Part shown: piece after piece, positions 47,301-58,174 of the stretch
Layout of the letters: each line of letters begins with the position of its first letter
How positions within the stretch are numbered: the stretch's first letter is position 1
Assembly: GCA_973895155.1 (NCBI GenBank)
Contig: OZ316894.1
Location: forward strand, 3,286,001 to 3,350,000
DNA from: Marsupella aquatica
Lineage: Eukaryota > Marchantiophyta
Direction: 5' to 3'
Length of the DNA: 64,000 bases
Position numbers and translations under genes: made by a program
The notes under the pieces: model-generated
Told to the model about the DNA's origin: nothing
The model's database searches: none
Seen by the model: only the letters and a program-made list of their open reading frames with translations

Positions 47301-47904
47301 CCAGTCTGCTGCAACTCCTAACAACTCCTCTAGTTTCTTTTCCTGGTGCTCAAGGCACATACTTTTTGAGCCTGCAAAGCTAACAACCAATGCTCTTTTC
47401 GTCGCACAGAGTTCAGCTTGTGCACTTGATCTCTTAACTCTGGGTTGGTCAAATAATCCAATCGTATACCACCAGTAGTGGTTCAGCTCCCTCTGTGGAC
47501 TACTGCTTCCGCTTCCCTGTGCACCCGTCCACGAAAATCATCTTCTAGTGTTATAGAATCACATTCACTACAAGTTAGATTTTCAAATCCTCCTCCATTC
47601 TGTGATAACCTCAACCAATCCTTGTGTCTAAAACAGCCTGCTATACTCACAACATAGTCTCTACTTGGATGGAAAACATCCAAGCAACAACATGGCTCAC
47701 AATGCCAAGTAATTCTCCCAGACTGATCATCCAAAATGCCAGAAATATCATAAGATACACTAGTACATTTTACCTCCTTTTTCCGATTCTCTCCACATCG
47801 AACGTCTTTGTAAAACAAAATATGAAAAAACTATACATCTGATTCTACCGGCATCGTAACATGCCATGATAAAAGTATCGGATATCGACAATCGGACTTA
47901 TATC

Positions 47905-48054
47905 GGAAAGTCCGATGCTGACAGAATGGGAAAGTCTGATGCTAAGAGAATGGGAAAGTCCGATGCTAAGAGAATGGGAAAGTCCGATGCTAAGAGACTG
48001 GGAAAGTCCGATGTTGGGAGAATGGGAAAGTCCGATGCTGGGAGAATGGGAAAG
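47905..48054 (+). repeat. left array of 24-base unit, about six copies
   Basis: Units of GGAAAGTCCGATGCTAAGAGAATG with variation mainly at the AAG positions. The unit is a multiple of three, so it also reads as repeated GKSDAKRM peptides, which I regard as coincidence. It mirrors the array at 49342. Confidence 0.9.
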
Positions 48055-49341
48055 AGCAAAACAATGAAAATGGGATACACATTGGAGCGGACGCGGGGTG
48101 CTCAGGTCACCCATCTCTTCCTTCATATATTTACTTTCATTTTGCAACCACGAGCGAGGTGCCCATCTCCTTTGACATTTCAACTCTTCATTCCTCAACT
48201 AAGTGGTCACCCATCCCAATTGCTATTCCTCCAACATGAGCTTAACTTTGTGGTTCTTATCCCTCACAATGTACATGCAAGCTTAACACTTTTATTGTTT
48301 GACTTGGAGTGTTTAGGGATTTTATACACTTCTAAATTTATTAAGACCCATAATTTGGACCTAAGCTGGGCAGAGTCGGGAGAGGCCGACAGGCAACATG
48401 CAACGATGCAGCCCCAGCCAAGCTAGAGGCAGCCAGGGTCAACGACAACACAGCCCGGGCCGGGGAAATGAGGATGCAACGATAGTGGCAAGGGTGGAGC
48501 AAAGACGCAGCCAGCAGTGCGCCTCGACTATGGTGACAGAGAAATGGAGGGGAGGAGAAATGGATTAGCCGACCCACCCCTCCGCAAACTATATTGAGGG
48601 TTCAAAATGTAACCGTGAGAGAAGCAACGACCGTCCAATGGGAAGACCCAAAGAAATCTCAAACGTCGGATCTTAGGTAGTTAACCTGAGTTACTTTTCT
48701 TAATCGATGACTCAAACGAGTGGCAGACTGATAAATACAAGAAAAAGAGTGGCAATGTAGTGATTATGCCACAAAAGTGTGGCATTAGACTAATAATCCC
48801 AGTTTTGCTCTTTCATGATATTGCATACATGTTTGCATCGAGTGATCTATAATTACGATTACCCTCTTACATTCCCTTGGAGCAATCAATAGAAATTTGG
48901 GGTCATTTGTGAATAGTAAAGCCCTCCTCCATCCGACTTGACATGAGATCATTATAGTTTATTAGTTATGGAAGATTAATATTTTGGTCCTTCCAAAGCC
49001 TTGGCGTCAAGGGCAGCTCCCGATTGTCTCATCTTTCATCAACCTTGTTGTTGTTGGACTTGCAACAAAGACTACATGCATGGGACAAGCAATCTCCTTT
49101 TAGATGATAAATTTTTGATTTTGCATGTTGAGCAAATATTGCCAAAAGGGAACAATATTTTGGGATCTTGGAAGGAGGCAAGAACAACATTCAATTAAGT
49201 CCATTTGCCTCAAGTATGAAGTCATTCAAACATGCAAGAATGATTGTATCCTCTTTTCTAGGAAGAGTATGTCGGTGCAACTACATGCCCCATCTAACAC
49301 AATAGGAATTTGTCATTTTGCCAATTGAAAATGAAAAATTT

Positions 49342-49486
49342 CTCATTCTCCCATCATCGGACTTTCCCATTCTACTAGCATCGGACTTTCCCATTCTCCC
49401 AGCATCAGACTTTCCCATTTTCTCAGCATCGGACTTTCCCATTCTCTCAACATCGGACTTTGTCATTTTACCACAATCGGATATAA
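49342..49486 (-). repeat. right array of 24-base unit, about five copies
   Basis: Inverse of the left array: CATCGGACTTTCCCATTCTC with CCAG, CTAG or TCAG linkers. The last unit before 49486 is diverged (GTCATTTTACC). Confidence 0.9.
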
Positions 49487-51017
49487 TATCCGTTCTTATC
49501 ACTACGGCAATTTTCCGATCAATATTGAAACGCACATCATTTCCGTTACAAAAAACATTGGACATATCAATCAAATTTTTGTTAGGGGATCTGATGTATT
49601 TTGTAACGGATATGATCCATTTTTTACCGCATTGGAAAGGTTCCGTTGTTAATTACATCGGAAATGAAGATATCCAAAACCGAGAGTATGGCATATTGCC
49701 ATTTTGTGATAATGGGAATTTCTGATTCTAAAAGAATCGGACGCCGATTGTTTGCAAAAATTGAGCATCAGAAATCAGCTAAATATGTACTAGTGATATA
49801 CCCTTCCATAACACTCGAGGCACACCTCTCTCTACCCATAATCCCCAGCAAAGCAAACTCAGACCAAGATCAACAGATCCACACACACCTGTACCTGAAC
49901 CTGAACTACTGCCTGTTCGGGACCCATCATCTTTAAAGAACTTCAAAATCCCGCTTTGACCAAGATGTAGGTCCCTATAATCAGTCCTCTTTGGCCTGCC
50001 CCTCTTCCCAGACCTCAAGGCAAGCATTTTTGTGTCATGCCTAGTCTCCAATGCATCCAAGTGATCTCGACTCACTAAGTGTGTCCTCAAATTGGGCTCC
50101 AAGGTAAGCTTCTTGGGGCACAAGTCAGTATGAAGCATTCCACATACACTACAGCGAACCTTAAACAGGAAAGACCTGTTTGCATACTCAGGAGTACTGG
50201 GATCAGGAACAATAGAGAATAGTTAGCCATCATCCCCAAGCTCCGCATTCAATCGTTGAACTATCTCAACGCCTACTTTGATGGCGTCTGCATGATCATA
50301 TTCTGGCTTCTCAGAGATGTCTGCTACCTGAACCAAAGTAGAAGGAATGCCCCTTCTCCGACAATAGTTATCCTTGTGCTTATTGAAGACCAAGTGTTTG
50401 GTCTTAAAATTACTAAAGCAATTGGAGATGGATTTAGGGTTCTGAGAGTTGTCTGCATTGCCATAAGTTTCCCTACATTCAAGACACTCCAGATGCCCTC
50501 GAACATCTGTCCCCTCATCCCAGGTACAAATTCTCCAATTGTGATCACCATAACCCTTCTTATGTACCCATTTCTCTAACCTCATCCACTCATCTTTCCA
50601 TAGCTTTGATGGGACATCTCCCATCAATTGTGACTCAAAAGAAGCCCTTACAGGGGAGGGTGCTGGTGCTGTTGGCCCCAGTTGTGGTGTCCCAGTATTC
50701 ATACCCAATGATGCAGGAGTGCAAGGATGACAGGGTACTGGTGGGATCCTCCCACCATCTCCAAGTTCTTGTTGTACAACAATAACTCTTCCATCCAGCT
50801 CAGACAAATCAATTAATTTCTCATGTACAGGTTTCACTCGACCAGGAAGTCTCTCATCCCAAAAATCAACGTCAAAGTCTAGAGTAGAGCCAATCCGAGC
50901 CCTAAAATCATGTACGGTGTGTCCTTCTTTGAATGACAAAACACAAATTGGTAAATCAGCCTTGTCATCCCCAACTTTGCGTATTAATTTAATAGAGTTG
51001 GGTTTAGGTGCTGCCAT

Positions 51018-51508
51018 TGCAATACAAATCTAGAACATGCATTGCACCATTGCTTTTGGAGTCGATAACAAAAAGACCTGCACAAATACATTTGAAATAC
51101 ACACAATGCAAACACATTAGGATCTTCAAGAGATGCAATGACAACATACACATTCTCATGTAATACACATATTGTCAACATACATTTAACAATAGAAGTG
51201 CTAATAGGGCAAAACACTTTATAATGCAATTCATACAAGCAAATGTATTCAGTGAAAATCATGATATACCGTTAAAGTTGGATAAAATATCTTTGGACAA
51301 AATATCCTTTTCGCCTGGTTTTCTAACAATTCCCGAGGTTTAGTGCTTCTGCTCATCAAAATGCAGCACTATTAGTGACAGTAATTATGACAAAATGTCA
51401 ACACTAATAAAATTGGGTACTATCACCCATGATGTAGCTTAAGTATTTGCCTTGCTCATACCCCACTAAGACGTTAAACCTACGTAATAGGTTTGTTCAT
51501 TATTCAGA
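51018..51508. other. spacer between transposase-like gene and PHD gene fragment
   Basis: AT-rich, no coding recognised. It would contain the promoter of the minus-strand transposase-like gene starting at 51017. Confidence 0.4.
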
Positions 51509-51947
51509 TCACTGGAGCCATGAAATGTGGTCCCTGATTGGAGTCTTCAGGTGTGGATCAATAGGATGACGGGGGCAATAAAACATCTGTCGCTGTTGTC
51601 CATGTGCTTCATGTTCCCAGATGTCCCTATCATGAGCAAACCCTTTGCTTTTGATCATCTGGAGACAATCTGTATGCCAGGCATTTGGACATCGTAGACA
51701 TTGTACCATGTTCTTGACCATCTGACCCTCAAGACTCTGATAACATGTCACACATGTATGCAGTGGGCAGGACTTTGCATCAGCTACCAAACACCCAAAG
51801 CAATAAAATCGTACACAAAAACGATCAGAGCATTTTCGCACAATTGTAGGTGATGGTCCCACAGTGCGGCACCCATAACACATGGCCTGGTCCTGGTTAC
51901 AATTTGGGCAAAACCATGGCTTCCCTCCATGATGGAGGGGAAGGACT
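51509..51947 (-). pseudogene. EDM2-like PHD gene 2, 3' part, cut by the gypsy element
   Basis: From the insertion point the minus strand reads VLPLHHGGKPWFCPNC, NQDQAMCYGC, RKCSDRFCVRFYCFGC, CPLHTCVTC, CLRCPNAWHTDC and FYCPRHPIDP...TPIRDHISWLQ, then TGA. This matches the second half of the PHD gene at 31866-32546 along its length, including the RDHISW end. The first half lies 9.5 kb away at 61432-61671. The terminal GACT at 51944-51947 is duplicated at 61432-61435. Removing the element and one GACT joins the two halves in frame. Before the insertion the gene was probably intact over this region. It lies upstream of, and on the same strand as, the transposase-like gene. Confidence 0.85.
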
Positions 51948-52085
51948 TGTCGTGCGCATACATATCGCTACACAACATACATCGCTTGTCACATACATCC
52001 AGACATAGTCACACTGCCACATCACAAACACAAAAGAATGGAATACAAGTGGAACTCATGTCCACACATGTCCAAAACCCACAAT
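51948..52085 (-). repeat. gypsy element repeat segment a, outer copy
   Basis: 138 bases starting TGTCGTGCGCATACATAT on the + strand, forming the left end of the element against the PHD gene. Almost identical to 52417-52556: three substitutions and a 2-base indel. Confidence 0.9.
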
Positions 52086-52414
52086 AATCTCAATACAATC
52101 GGCACAACGATCCCGGTCAACAATACCCCATCGATCCCTCACCGATCCGATTACACACGTATGTCAAGCCAACGCACCTTGCACTACTCAAGGAATCCAC
52201 GTTACACAAGCGGAGCTCACAGCTACCATAGCCACACTCAAGCTCCTCTCTCTCCAAGGCTCAACATTGAAAGATGACCTTTCAATGCCTCACAAGTGAG
52301 AAGTACCCTCTCACACAAACCTGACGGAACCTTATCGGCTCCAATAGCACTCATACCAAACATACATACTCTAATAGCACGATATACTACTACACTACTC
52401 AGAATGGCGTGACA
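52086..52414 (-). repeat. gypsy element repeat segment b, inner copy
   Basis: 329 bases that match 61102-61431 with seven differences that I can count, six of them transitions. Ends GGCGTGACA on the + strand. Confidence 0.9.
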
Positions 52415-52416
52415 GC

Positions 52417-52556
52417 TGTCGTGCGCATACATATCGCTACACAACATACATCGCTTGTCACATACATCCACACATCTAGTCACACTACCACATCACAAAC
52501 ACAAGAGAATGGAATACAAGTGGAACTCATGTCCACACATGTCCAAAACCCACAAT
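52417..52556 (-). repeat. gypsy element repeat segment a, inner copy
   Basis: 140 bases separated from segment b by GC only. The joint forms the palindrome GACAGCTGTC (52411-52420). Its other side abuts a G-rich tract (in element orientation). Confidence 0.9.
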
Positions 52557-52572
52557 CGCCCCCCTAGCTGGG
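52557..52572 (-). other. candidate polypurine tract
   Basis: In element orientation the sequence is CCCAGCTAGGGGGGCG, followed at once by segment a (beginning TTGTGGG). A purine run directly before the 3' repeat is where plus-strand DNA synthesis starts in LTR elements. This would make segment a the start of the 3' repeat. Confidence 0.45.
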
Positions 52573-52729
52573 AGTAAGGTCCCCTAACTCTAGCTAGCCA
52601 TGAGTTCTACAAGGTTGATATACACCTTTTTAGGTGTGAAGATCAGGAGGCCGGGTGCAAGTGAGCCCCATCGATCACCTACCTGCAATCCATATCTGCC
52701 AAGAGAACACAAATGATAACTAGTCGGCT

Positions 52730-53209
52730 TCATCGACACTGAGGACACAACCATGATCCACTAGGAATCACCTGCAATGGTGGTGTCAAACATGACATGT
52801 GCCATCCTCTAGAACACTTATCACAAATCAACATAGTAGCTGCTCCTTGAGCAGATCCACACAACATACATTTCAAGCCAGCACGAACATGTGCCAAGCT
52901 TGGATCTACTATACCATCAATGTTGGGAAGGTGACATGGTGCACAGTTGCGCACATGATCCTTCCAAACCATACCATCGCGTCCCTCCAACATCAGAACA
53001 CCAAAAGGCAACACTTCACGCACACGTAAGATTTTCCGGCCTGCGGTCACATCAAGTGTCGTGGGTGTTGTCTACTGCAAATAAATATAATCACCAGGAT
53101 GAAATCGCCGAATGCTTGCACGATAACCTCCTCCACGAATAGTGGCATACCTCAAAGTAGCACGATGTTGGGCAATGGTAAGGTTGTCGAAAGCCATGGG
53201 CATCACTCT
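52730..53209 (-). pseudogene. integrase C-terminal region with PHD finger
   Basis: Downstream of the DDE core and a TAG at 53210, the frame reads through a TAG at 53072 to a final TGA at 52730. The last part has WKDHVRNCAPCHLPNID and then a canonical C4HC3 PHD finger: CMLC, CDKC, GWHMSC and WLCPQC (about 52735-52880). Many plant gypsy integrases (chromoviruses) end in a chromodomain that directs insertion to marked histones. A PHD finger in the same position could do the same job. I recall similar PHD ends in algal elements but cannot verify it here. Confidence 0.8.
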
Positions 53210-54100
53210 CTAAAATACCCGTGCTCTCTCTAAACACACCTTGACCCAAACATCAGGATCATCCAAGTTCACAACTGATGCAACATCACGATGAATAGCT
53301 GCTGGCAAATCTGGCTCTCTACCATAGAGCAAAAAGTAAGGTGAGAAGGATGCAAGTGATGCTTGCCGACTGAAACGGTAGCCCATAGCTAACCAAGGTA
53401 GCTGGAGATCCCAATCTCCCAGATGACCAACCTGCAAGCCATACTTACGCAATCCTTTCTTCACAGTTTGCACAACTCTCTTAGCTAATCCATCTGCCTC
53501 AGGATGATCACGAGAGGTAGTACGATGATCAATCAGAGCTTGTTCACACAAACTCTCAAACTCTCCACGGAACTCAGTTCCCTGATCAGTCAACACCTCA
53601 GCTGGTGCTCTAAAATGACTGAGTACACGATCCAAAAATGTAGCAACAACTCCTCCACTGGCTTTATCTGGCAACGCCACTAGCTCAATCCACTTGGAGA
53701 AGTGCTCCACCATGACCAAAACATACCGATTATGACGTTGGGTAAGAGGTAATGGACCAGCAAAATCCAAACTCCAATGATATCCCAAACCCATGATCGG
53801 CAACGGGTGCAACTGGGGAGTGGGAGCATTAAACGATGCTCTCACTCTATCACATACCACACACTTAGCTATCAACTGCTGGACATGAGTGTGCATACCA
53901 CGCCACCAATACTGTGTCTACAGCAAGCTGTAAGTGCGCTTTACACCAAAGTGACCCAACTCCTCGTGCGCATGTCGCACCAAATGTACTCTTTGTGATG
54001 GTTTGGGGACCACCAACACTCTACCATCATGCAGTACTCTCAAAAGATGGTTTCCCTCCCATCGAAACCTCTTGGCTCTCTGTAGAACCCTATCACGTTC
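53210..54100 (-). pseudogene. gypsy integrase (zinc-binding and DDE core)
   Basis: An H2C2 zinc motif is formed by HAHEELGH (before the TAG at 53918) and CVVC after YWWRGMHTHVQQL. The DDE core follows: Asp in SLDFAGPLPL (about 53755-53775), Asp in LTDQGTEF (about 53570-53590) and Glu in HPEADGLAKR (about 53485-53510), spacing typical of retroviral-type integrases. It would join element DNA to the genome. TAG codons at 53918 and 53210 interrupt it. Confidence 0.85.
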
Positions 54101-56029
54101 CTTGGCATCAACACTGCCAACAATAGAACCACTGCGCAGATATTCCAACACTTTCACATCATTGTGAATATCTTGCTGTCCAGTAGTTACCTCACTAACA
54201 TCCACATCTGAAGACTCATCATCCACTCCATCCAATGAGGTAGAGTCCACAGATCCACTGTATGCTGGCACCCAACAAAGAAAGGCAGATGCATGCCATC
54301 CTAGCACCATCTCCTTATCTGACTCATCATGCCATCTGGCTCCAGTCTCATCTTGCTGACTGGTACATGGATTGCGGCTTAATCCATCTGCATCCAAGTT
54401 CACTTTTCCAAGCCTATGCACCACCTGGAAATCATACTCCTGTAACAACAATGCCCATCGTGCAAGCTTCCTTGTAAGCTTGTCAGACTCCATTAACCAC
54501 TTAAGAGGCTGATGATCAGTGATCAAGGTGAAGGGGTTACCAAACAAGTAGCAACGAAAGTGTGCAACAGCCCACACTGCTGCCAAACACTCTCCCTCAT
54601 AAGAGCTATACTTAGCCTCTGCTGAATTGTTTGATCTACTGGCATAAGCCACAACAAACTCATTCCCCTCATCATCCTTCTGAGTCAGCACTGCTCTAAG
54701 TCCTACTCCACTCCAATCAGTGTGTAGCTGAAATGGTCTGCCTGAAATGGGTCTTCTCAAAATAGGGGATGATGCCAACCTTTGCTTCAACTCCTGAAAG
54801 GCATGCTCCTGGTCATCACCCCAAATCCATTCCTGATCCAACTTAGTGAGTATGGTCAAAGGTTTAGCAAGCTGGCTAAATCCTTTAACATACCTCCTGT
54901 AGTAGCTCGCCAATCCCAAGAATGCACGAACTCTGCTCACATTAGTAGGACAAGGAATCTGTGTAATGGCCTCCACTTTAGTCTGCTGTACACCCAATCC
55001 CCCTAGGTATATAGTGTGGCCCAAATACTCAATCTGGTCTTGGAAGAACTTACACTTGCCAGGATGGAGCTTCAACCTATGTGCTCTCAATCTCTCCAAC
55101 ACAATCTGCAAGTGCTGCTAATGTTCTTCCACAGTAGAAGAATAGACCAAAATATCATCAACATAACATCTGACAAAATCCAAACCTGCAAGGATTTGAT
55201 CCATGACTCTCTGGAACTCAGCTGGTGCATTCTTCAACCCAAATGGTAAGAATAACCACTGATACAAACGATCTTTGCCATAAGAATCAATCCCCCAGAA
55301 TGTTGTCTTGGACCTGTCAGCATGCCTAATTGGAAGCTGATGGTACCCTGCCCTCAGATCCAATGAACTGAAAACCTTTGCATGCCCCACAGCATCAAAG
55401 ATCTCCTCAGGTGTGGGCATGGCATATCGATCAGATTTTGTCTGGCGATTAATAGGTCTGTAATCACCACACATGCGCCTATCTGTGTAATTGCCATGCA
55501 CATCCTTCTTGGCTGGCATCACTGTGGCAGATGCATACTCCCCATATGAAATCTCCACCAATCCAGCCTCCAACAAATCTTGAGTTCTGCTTTGAATCAG
55601 AGCTCTCTCCATGTCACTATAACGGTATGGTCTACGAAAGATTGGCGCATCACTAGCCAATTCAATCTGAATACCAGGACCCTTCAGTGTCCCCAAATCC
55701 TTCATGCTGAATGCAAAACAATTCCAATAACTCTTCAGGAATCGATGCATGCGACGTCTCTCCTCCCCTGTTAACTTAGGGCCAAACTGTGGTTCCCAAC
55801 TTTCCACCAAATCCCTAATATCTCTTTGTAGGGTAGAAGAGATAGCCAATGATTGCTGTTTAGCAGTAGATTGAGTAGTCCCTTCCTGCTCAACAATCTG
55901 TCCAGCCTTGGCCAATCCTGCCATAGGTCCATGGACTGTCTGCTCGCCCCCAGCTGTGGTCAATACTGTCTCAGTGGACCGCAAGCTCACCAAGGGACAA
56001 TCAGTAATTCCAGTAGAGCGCATCCGCAA
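54101..56029 (-). pseudogene. gypsy reverse transcriptase and RNase H
   Basis: From 56029 the frame has the standard RT blocks: APIFRRPYRYS, GLVEISYGEYASATVMPAKK, MCGDYRPINRQT, FSSLDLRAGYHQLPI, LPFGLKNAPAEFQRVMD and the catalytic YVDD (about 55150-55165). A TAG at 55118 follows, then RLKLHPGKCKFFQ and LGHTI. RNase H begins with HTDWSGVGL (about 54720), YEGECLAAVWAV (about 54595) and ITDHQPLKWL (about 54520). Together they copy element RNA into DNA. The RT core itself is intact between stops. Confidence 0.9.
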
Positions 56030-57469
56030 CTATTCAGCTACTCCCAAGCTGATAATCCAAGTCAAACAATTCAGGTCCATTGCTTGACCAAGAACCTGGC
56101 GCCGCAAACCCTCTGACACAGAGGCAACTGCAGTGGTGCCAGTCAAAAATCCCATAGCACGCTATCTCTCATCAGCAGTAGGCTCCACTAACTGCTGGAG
56201 AGCTGTGTCCCACACAAGTCCAGGGCCACCTGCTCTGAATGCATATGAAGCAGAGTGGCTTACAAGAGTGGGTAATGCACAACGTGGGCGCCCAGCTGCA
56301 TTGACCATTGCCAATGGAGGTCTATCAGGTTGGGTCACACCCTATGCCCGACGCCCTGGATCCAAACTATCATCCACCACTAAGGCTGGTGAGCGTGGAA
56401 TGTTGTCAAATGCGCGCTTCAGCACCTCACATGGGATCAAATTAGTCCACCATAAGCATGGACGATGTGCACGAAAATCCACACGTGCAGCATCCAATAA
56501 CACAGTAGGTCCAATCCAAGACCTCACCTGGTGAACACTGGCAACAATCTGACTACGATCATCACCTAACAATGGCACATTCTCCAAAATGTATGTTGGA
56601 GATTGTGTCTGATGTAGCTGGAGATGACGCAGTACCCGTAACATCTCCCAAAACAATGCAGAGCGTGGATCATGAAGTCCATGCCCAATGCCAGCTCTAG
56701 ATTGGCCCTGACATGGCCAACCAGGAATCACCAAATCAATGGGGCCAACACGATGTAGATGATCCGCCCCCAACAATGAAATATCAGCAGGTAGTGCATG
56801 CTGATAACCACGAACAGCATCCACTGGCAGCAACTGTGGATATCTATCCACCAACATAGCCACATGTCGCAATGAGACCCTCCGTGCTGTCTCATCTGTC
56901 TCCACATACAAATAACGACGCATAGGAATTCCTGGCTGAAGAACAGCAGCCAATCCAGTGCTAATCCCACCAAAAAGATCCAACAAACAAATACCCTCCG
57001 GTGGATATTGCCAAGCAATAGGAGTGGTATGCAATGGTGAAAGAGTCACAGGTCCATTTGCAAGAGACTGCTCTGCTCCTGACTGTGGTGTAAAAGCATG
57101 ACGCCATGCATCATGTACCAATCGTGCTGCGGCCTGTAGCAAGGCTTGTGTAGTGCCCCACACTGGTGGCACAACACTGCCAACAGGTAATCCTCGCATG
57201 ATGTGCTCCTCATGAGACTCCTCCAATGGTGGAACATCGGCTGCATGCGCATTACCCTCAATCAAATCATCAGGTCCAGCAATTACACCACTGAATGCTG
57301 CCAAAGACAATGGTGTGGATTTAGGGCCTCCCACAGGTCCACTAAATCTCACTGGCAATTTGCTCAATCGAGCATCTCCTGACTGCCAATCAGGTCTATA
57401 TGACACTGATTCCTCCCAAAAATCAAGAATAAATCCCATGGGGTAGAGCACTGTACATCCCACCAACAC
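56030..57469 (-). pseudogene. cytosine-5 DNA methyltransferase domain within the gypsy polyprotein
   Basis: In the same frame as protease and RT lies a C5-methyltransferase with its motifs in order. Motif I is CLLDLFGGISTGLA (about 56960-57000), followed by VETDETARRVS. Motif IV is VIPGWPCQGQSRAG with the catalytic Cys (about 56700-56735). Motif VI is YILENVPLLGD, then FRAHRPCLWWTN. After a TAG at 56342 come ALPTLV and, beyond a TAG at 56162, RAMGFLTGTTA and LGQAMDLNCLTW, the usual end motifs IX-X. The domain would transfer methyl groups from S-adenosylmethionine to cytosine in DNA. It is about 330-350 residues, enough for a full catalytic domain. Stops at 56342, 56162 and 56030 interrupt this copy. 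Its place between protease and RT is not standard for gypsy elements. Confidence 0.9.
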
Positions 57470-57505
57470 ATCATATGACTCTGCCTTAGTCAGAATAGCT
57501 CGCGC

Positions 57506-58174
57506 CTATATCTGTGAGCTATCTGTGGTATGACCTTCCTGAATCCTCAAATCAAGTGCTCTCCTGGTGATATGCTGTGTAGGTGTAGGTCCCCCCAATG
57601 AAGTCTGAATGGGAAAGGGACAATCCTCCAAATCCTCTGGACGCAATCTCAATCCATGTATGGCAGACTTCCCCAACATCAAGGGCTGAGCACCAGTATC
57701 CAGTAACACTCTCTCTGGCTGGTATACTGCTCTAGAAGGCCCAACTAATCGAAAGATACCACTCCGATTATCCAATGACACAACACTAGGTTTAAACCTA
57801 GTCCTCTCAAATGCAGGGCGTGTTGGTAAATCCACCAACCTCGCTGCTGCTGCATGCCATGTCTCACTAGTAGCAGTAGGTGGTATGGTCTTTACTGCTT
57901 CAACACTGCAAGCTGCTTCTGCATGGGAAGCAACAACTGGAGTGTCCTCACAGAGTGTAGCTGCCAATCTGAACACTTCTGCAGGACCAACTCCCAAGTT
58001 CAGCATGTCTGTCGCTGAAAATAATGGGGTGCGTACTATGGCAGTAGCCACCCCCAGCAGGGTACCTGTCATCCCTACTGTATCACTACCGGATTCTGCC
58101 AACTTACCCACGCCAGGGTTTGTCCGAACCGGGTTCATAGAGGCAGTCTGAACTGTCTCTGACAATGCAAAAGA
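57506..58174 (-). pseudogene. gypsy aspartic protease region
   Basis: Between TAG codons at 58175 and 57506 the frame contains RVLLDTGAQPLMLGKSAI (about 57670-57715), the DTGA active site of retroelement proteases with the usual hydrophobic flank. LDLRIQEGHT follows. The preceding 100 residues are Ala/Thr/Val-rich with no recognised domain. The protease would cleave the polyprotein. Confidence 0.85.

Larger units (their letters stand above)
47850..49780. mobile_element. 1.9 kb element with inverted 24-base repeat arrays
   Basis: This segment interrupts the transposase-like gene. Near each end lies an array of the same 24-base unit, in opposite orientations (47905-48054 and 49342-49486). The outer boundaries are approximate: CTGATTCT-like words near 47852 and, inverted, near 49775 may be the termini, and CTATACAT/CTAAATAT outside them may be a decayed target duplication. 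The interior has no recognised gene. Subterminal arrays in inverse orientation suggest a non-autonomous DNA transposon whose arrays bind transposase. Confidence 0.6.
44392..51017 (-). pseudogene. decayed transposase-like gene of an unassigned DNA transposon
   Basis: Reading the minus strand from the ATG at 51017: a ubiquitin-like or PB1-like N-terminus (uncertain), then Cys/His motifs (CLECRETYG...KTKHLVFNKHKDNYC; CSVCGMLHTDLC...HLVSRDHLDAL). After an inserted element the frame resumes at 47842 with CEPCCCLDVFHPSRD and NLTCSECDSI. Next are IRLDYLTNPELRDQV, VIFAEDETRIKE, an intact intron (about 46902-46795), LIGFCGPSEQH, VIVNPLHESLPKL, HASDGNARRQKLM, DRQNWAGPQ, and LLGLDCCEIFFSKVGG near 45730. 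The Asp and Glu residues in EDET, ASDG and CCEIFFS are candidate catalytic acids of a DDE-type enzyme (inference). The C-terminal part runs through 45613-44760 and a further exon to 44392. Breaks: TAA at 50223, TGA at 47483, frameshifts near 47390, 47090, 44760, and a C-run at about 45893. It is clearly inactive. I cannot name the superfamily. Confidence 0.65.

Noticed and set aside
47866-48426. 186-residue frame with GKSDAKRM repeats as a repeat protein
   Set aside because: The peptide repeat follows directly from a 24-base DNA array that also occurs in inverse orientation at 49342; the rest of the frame has no protein character.
47905-49486. CRISPR array
   Set aside because: The 24-base units are contiguous without unique spacers and the DNA is eukaryotic.
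51948-52414. Simple 467-base LTR (b+a) with an ordinary pair at 61 kb
   Set aside because: The right side has only segment b; no copy of segment a was found between 59849 and 61101, and an extra copy of a lies inside the left repeat. A plain LTR pair does not fit without added rearrangements.
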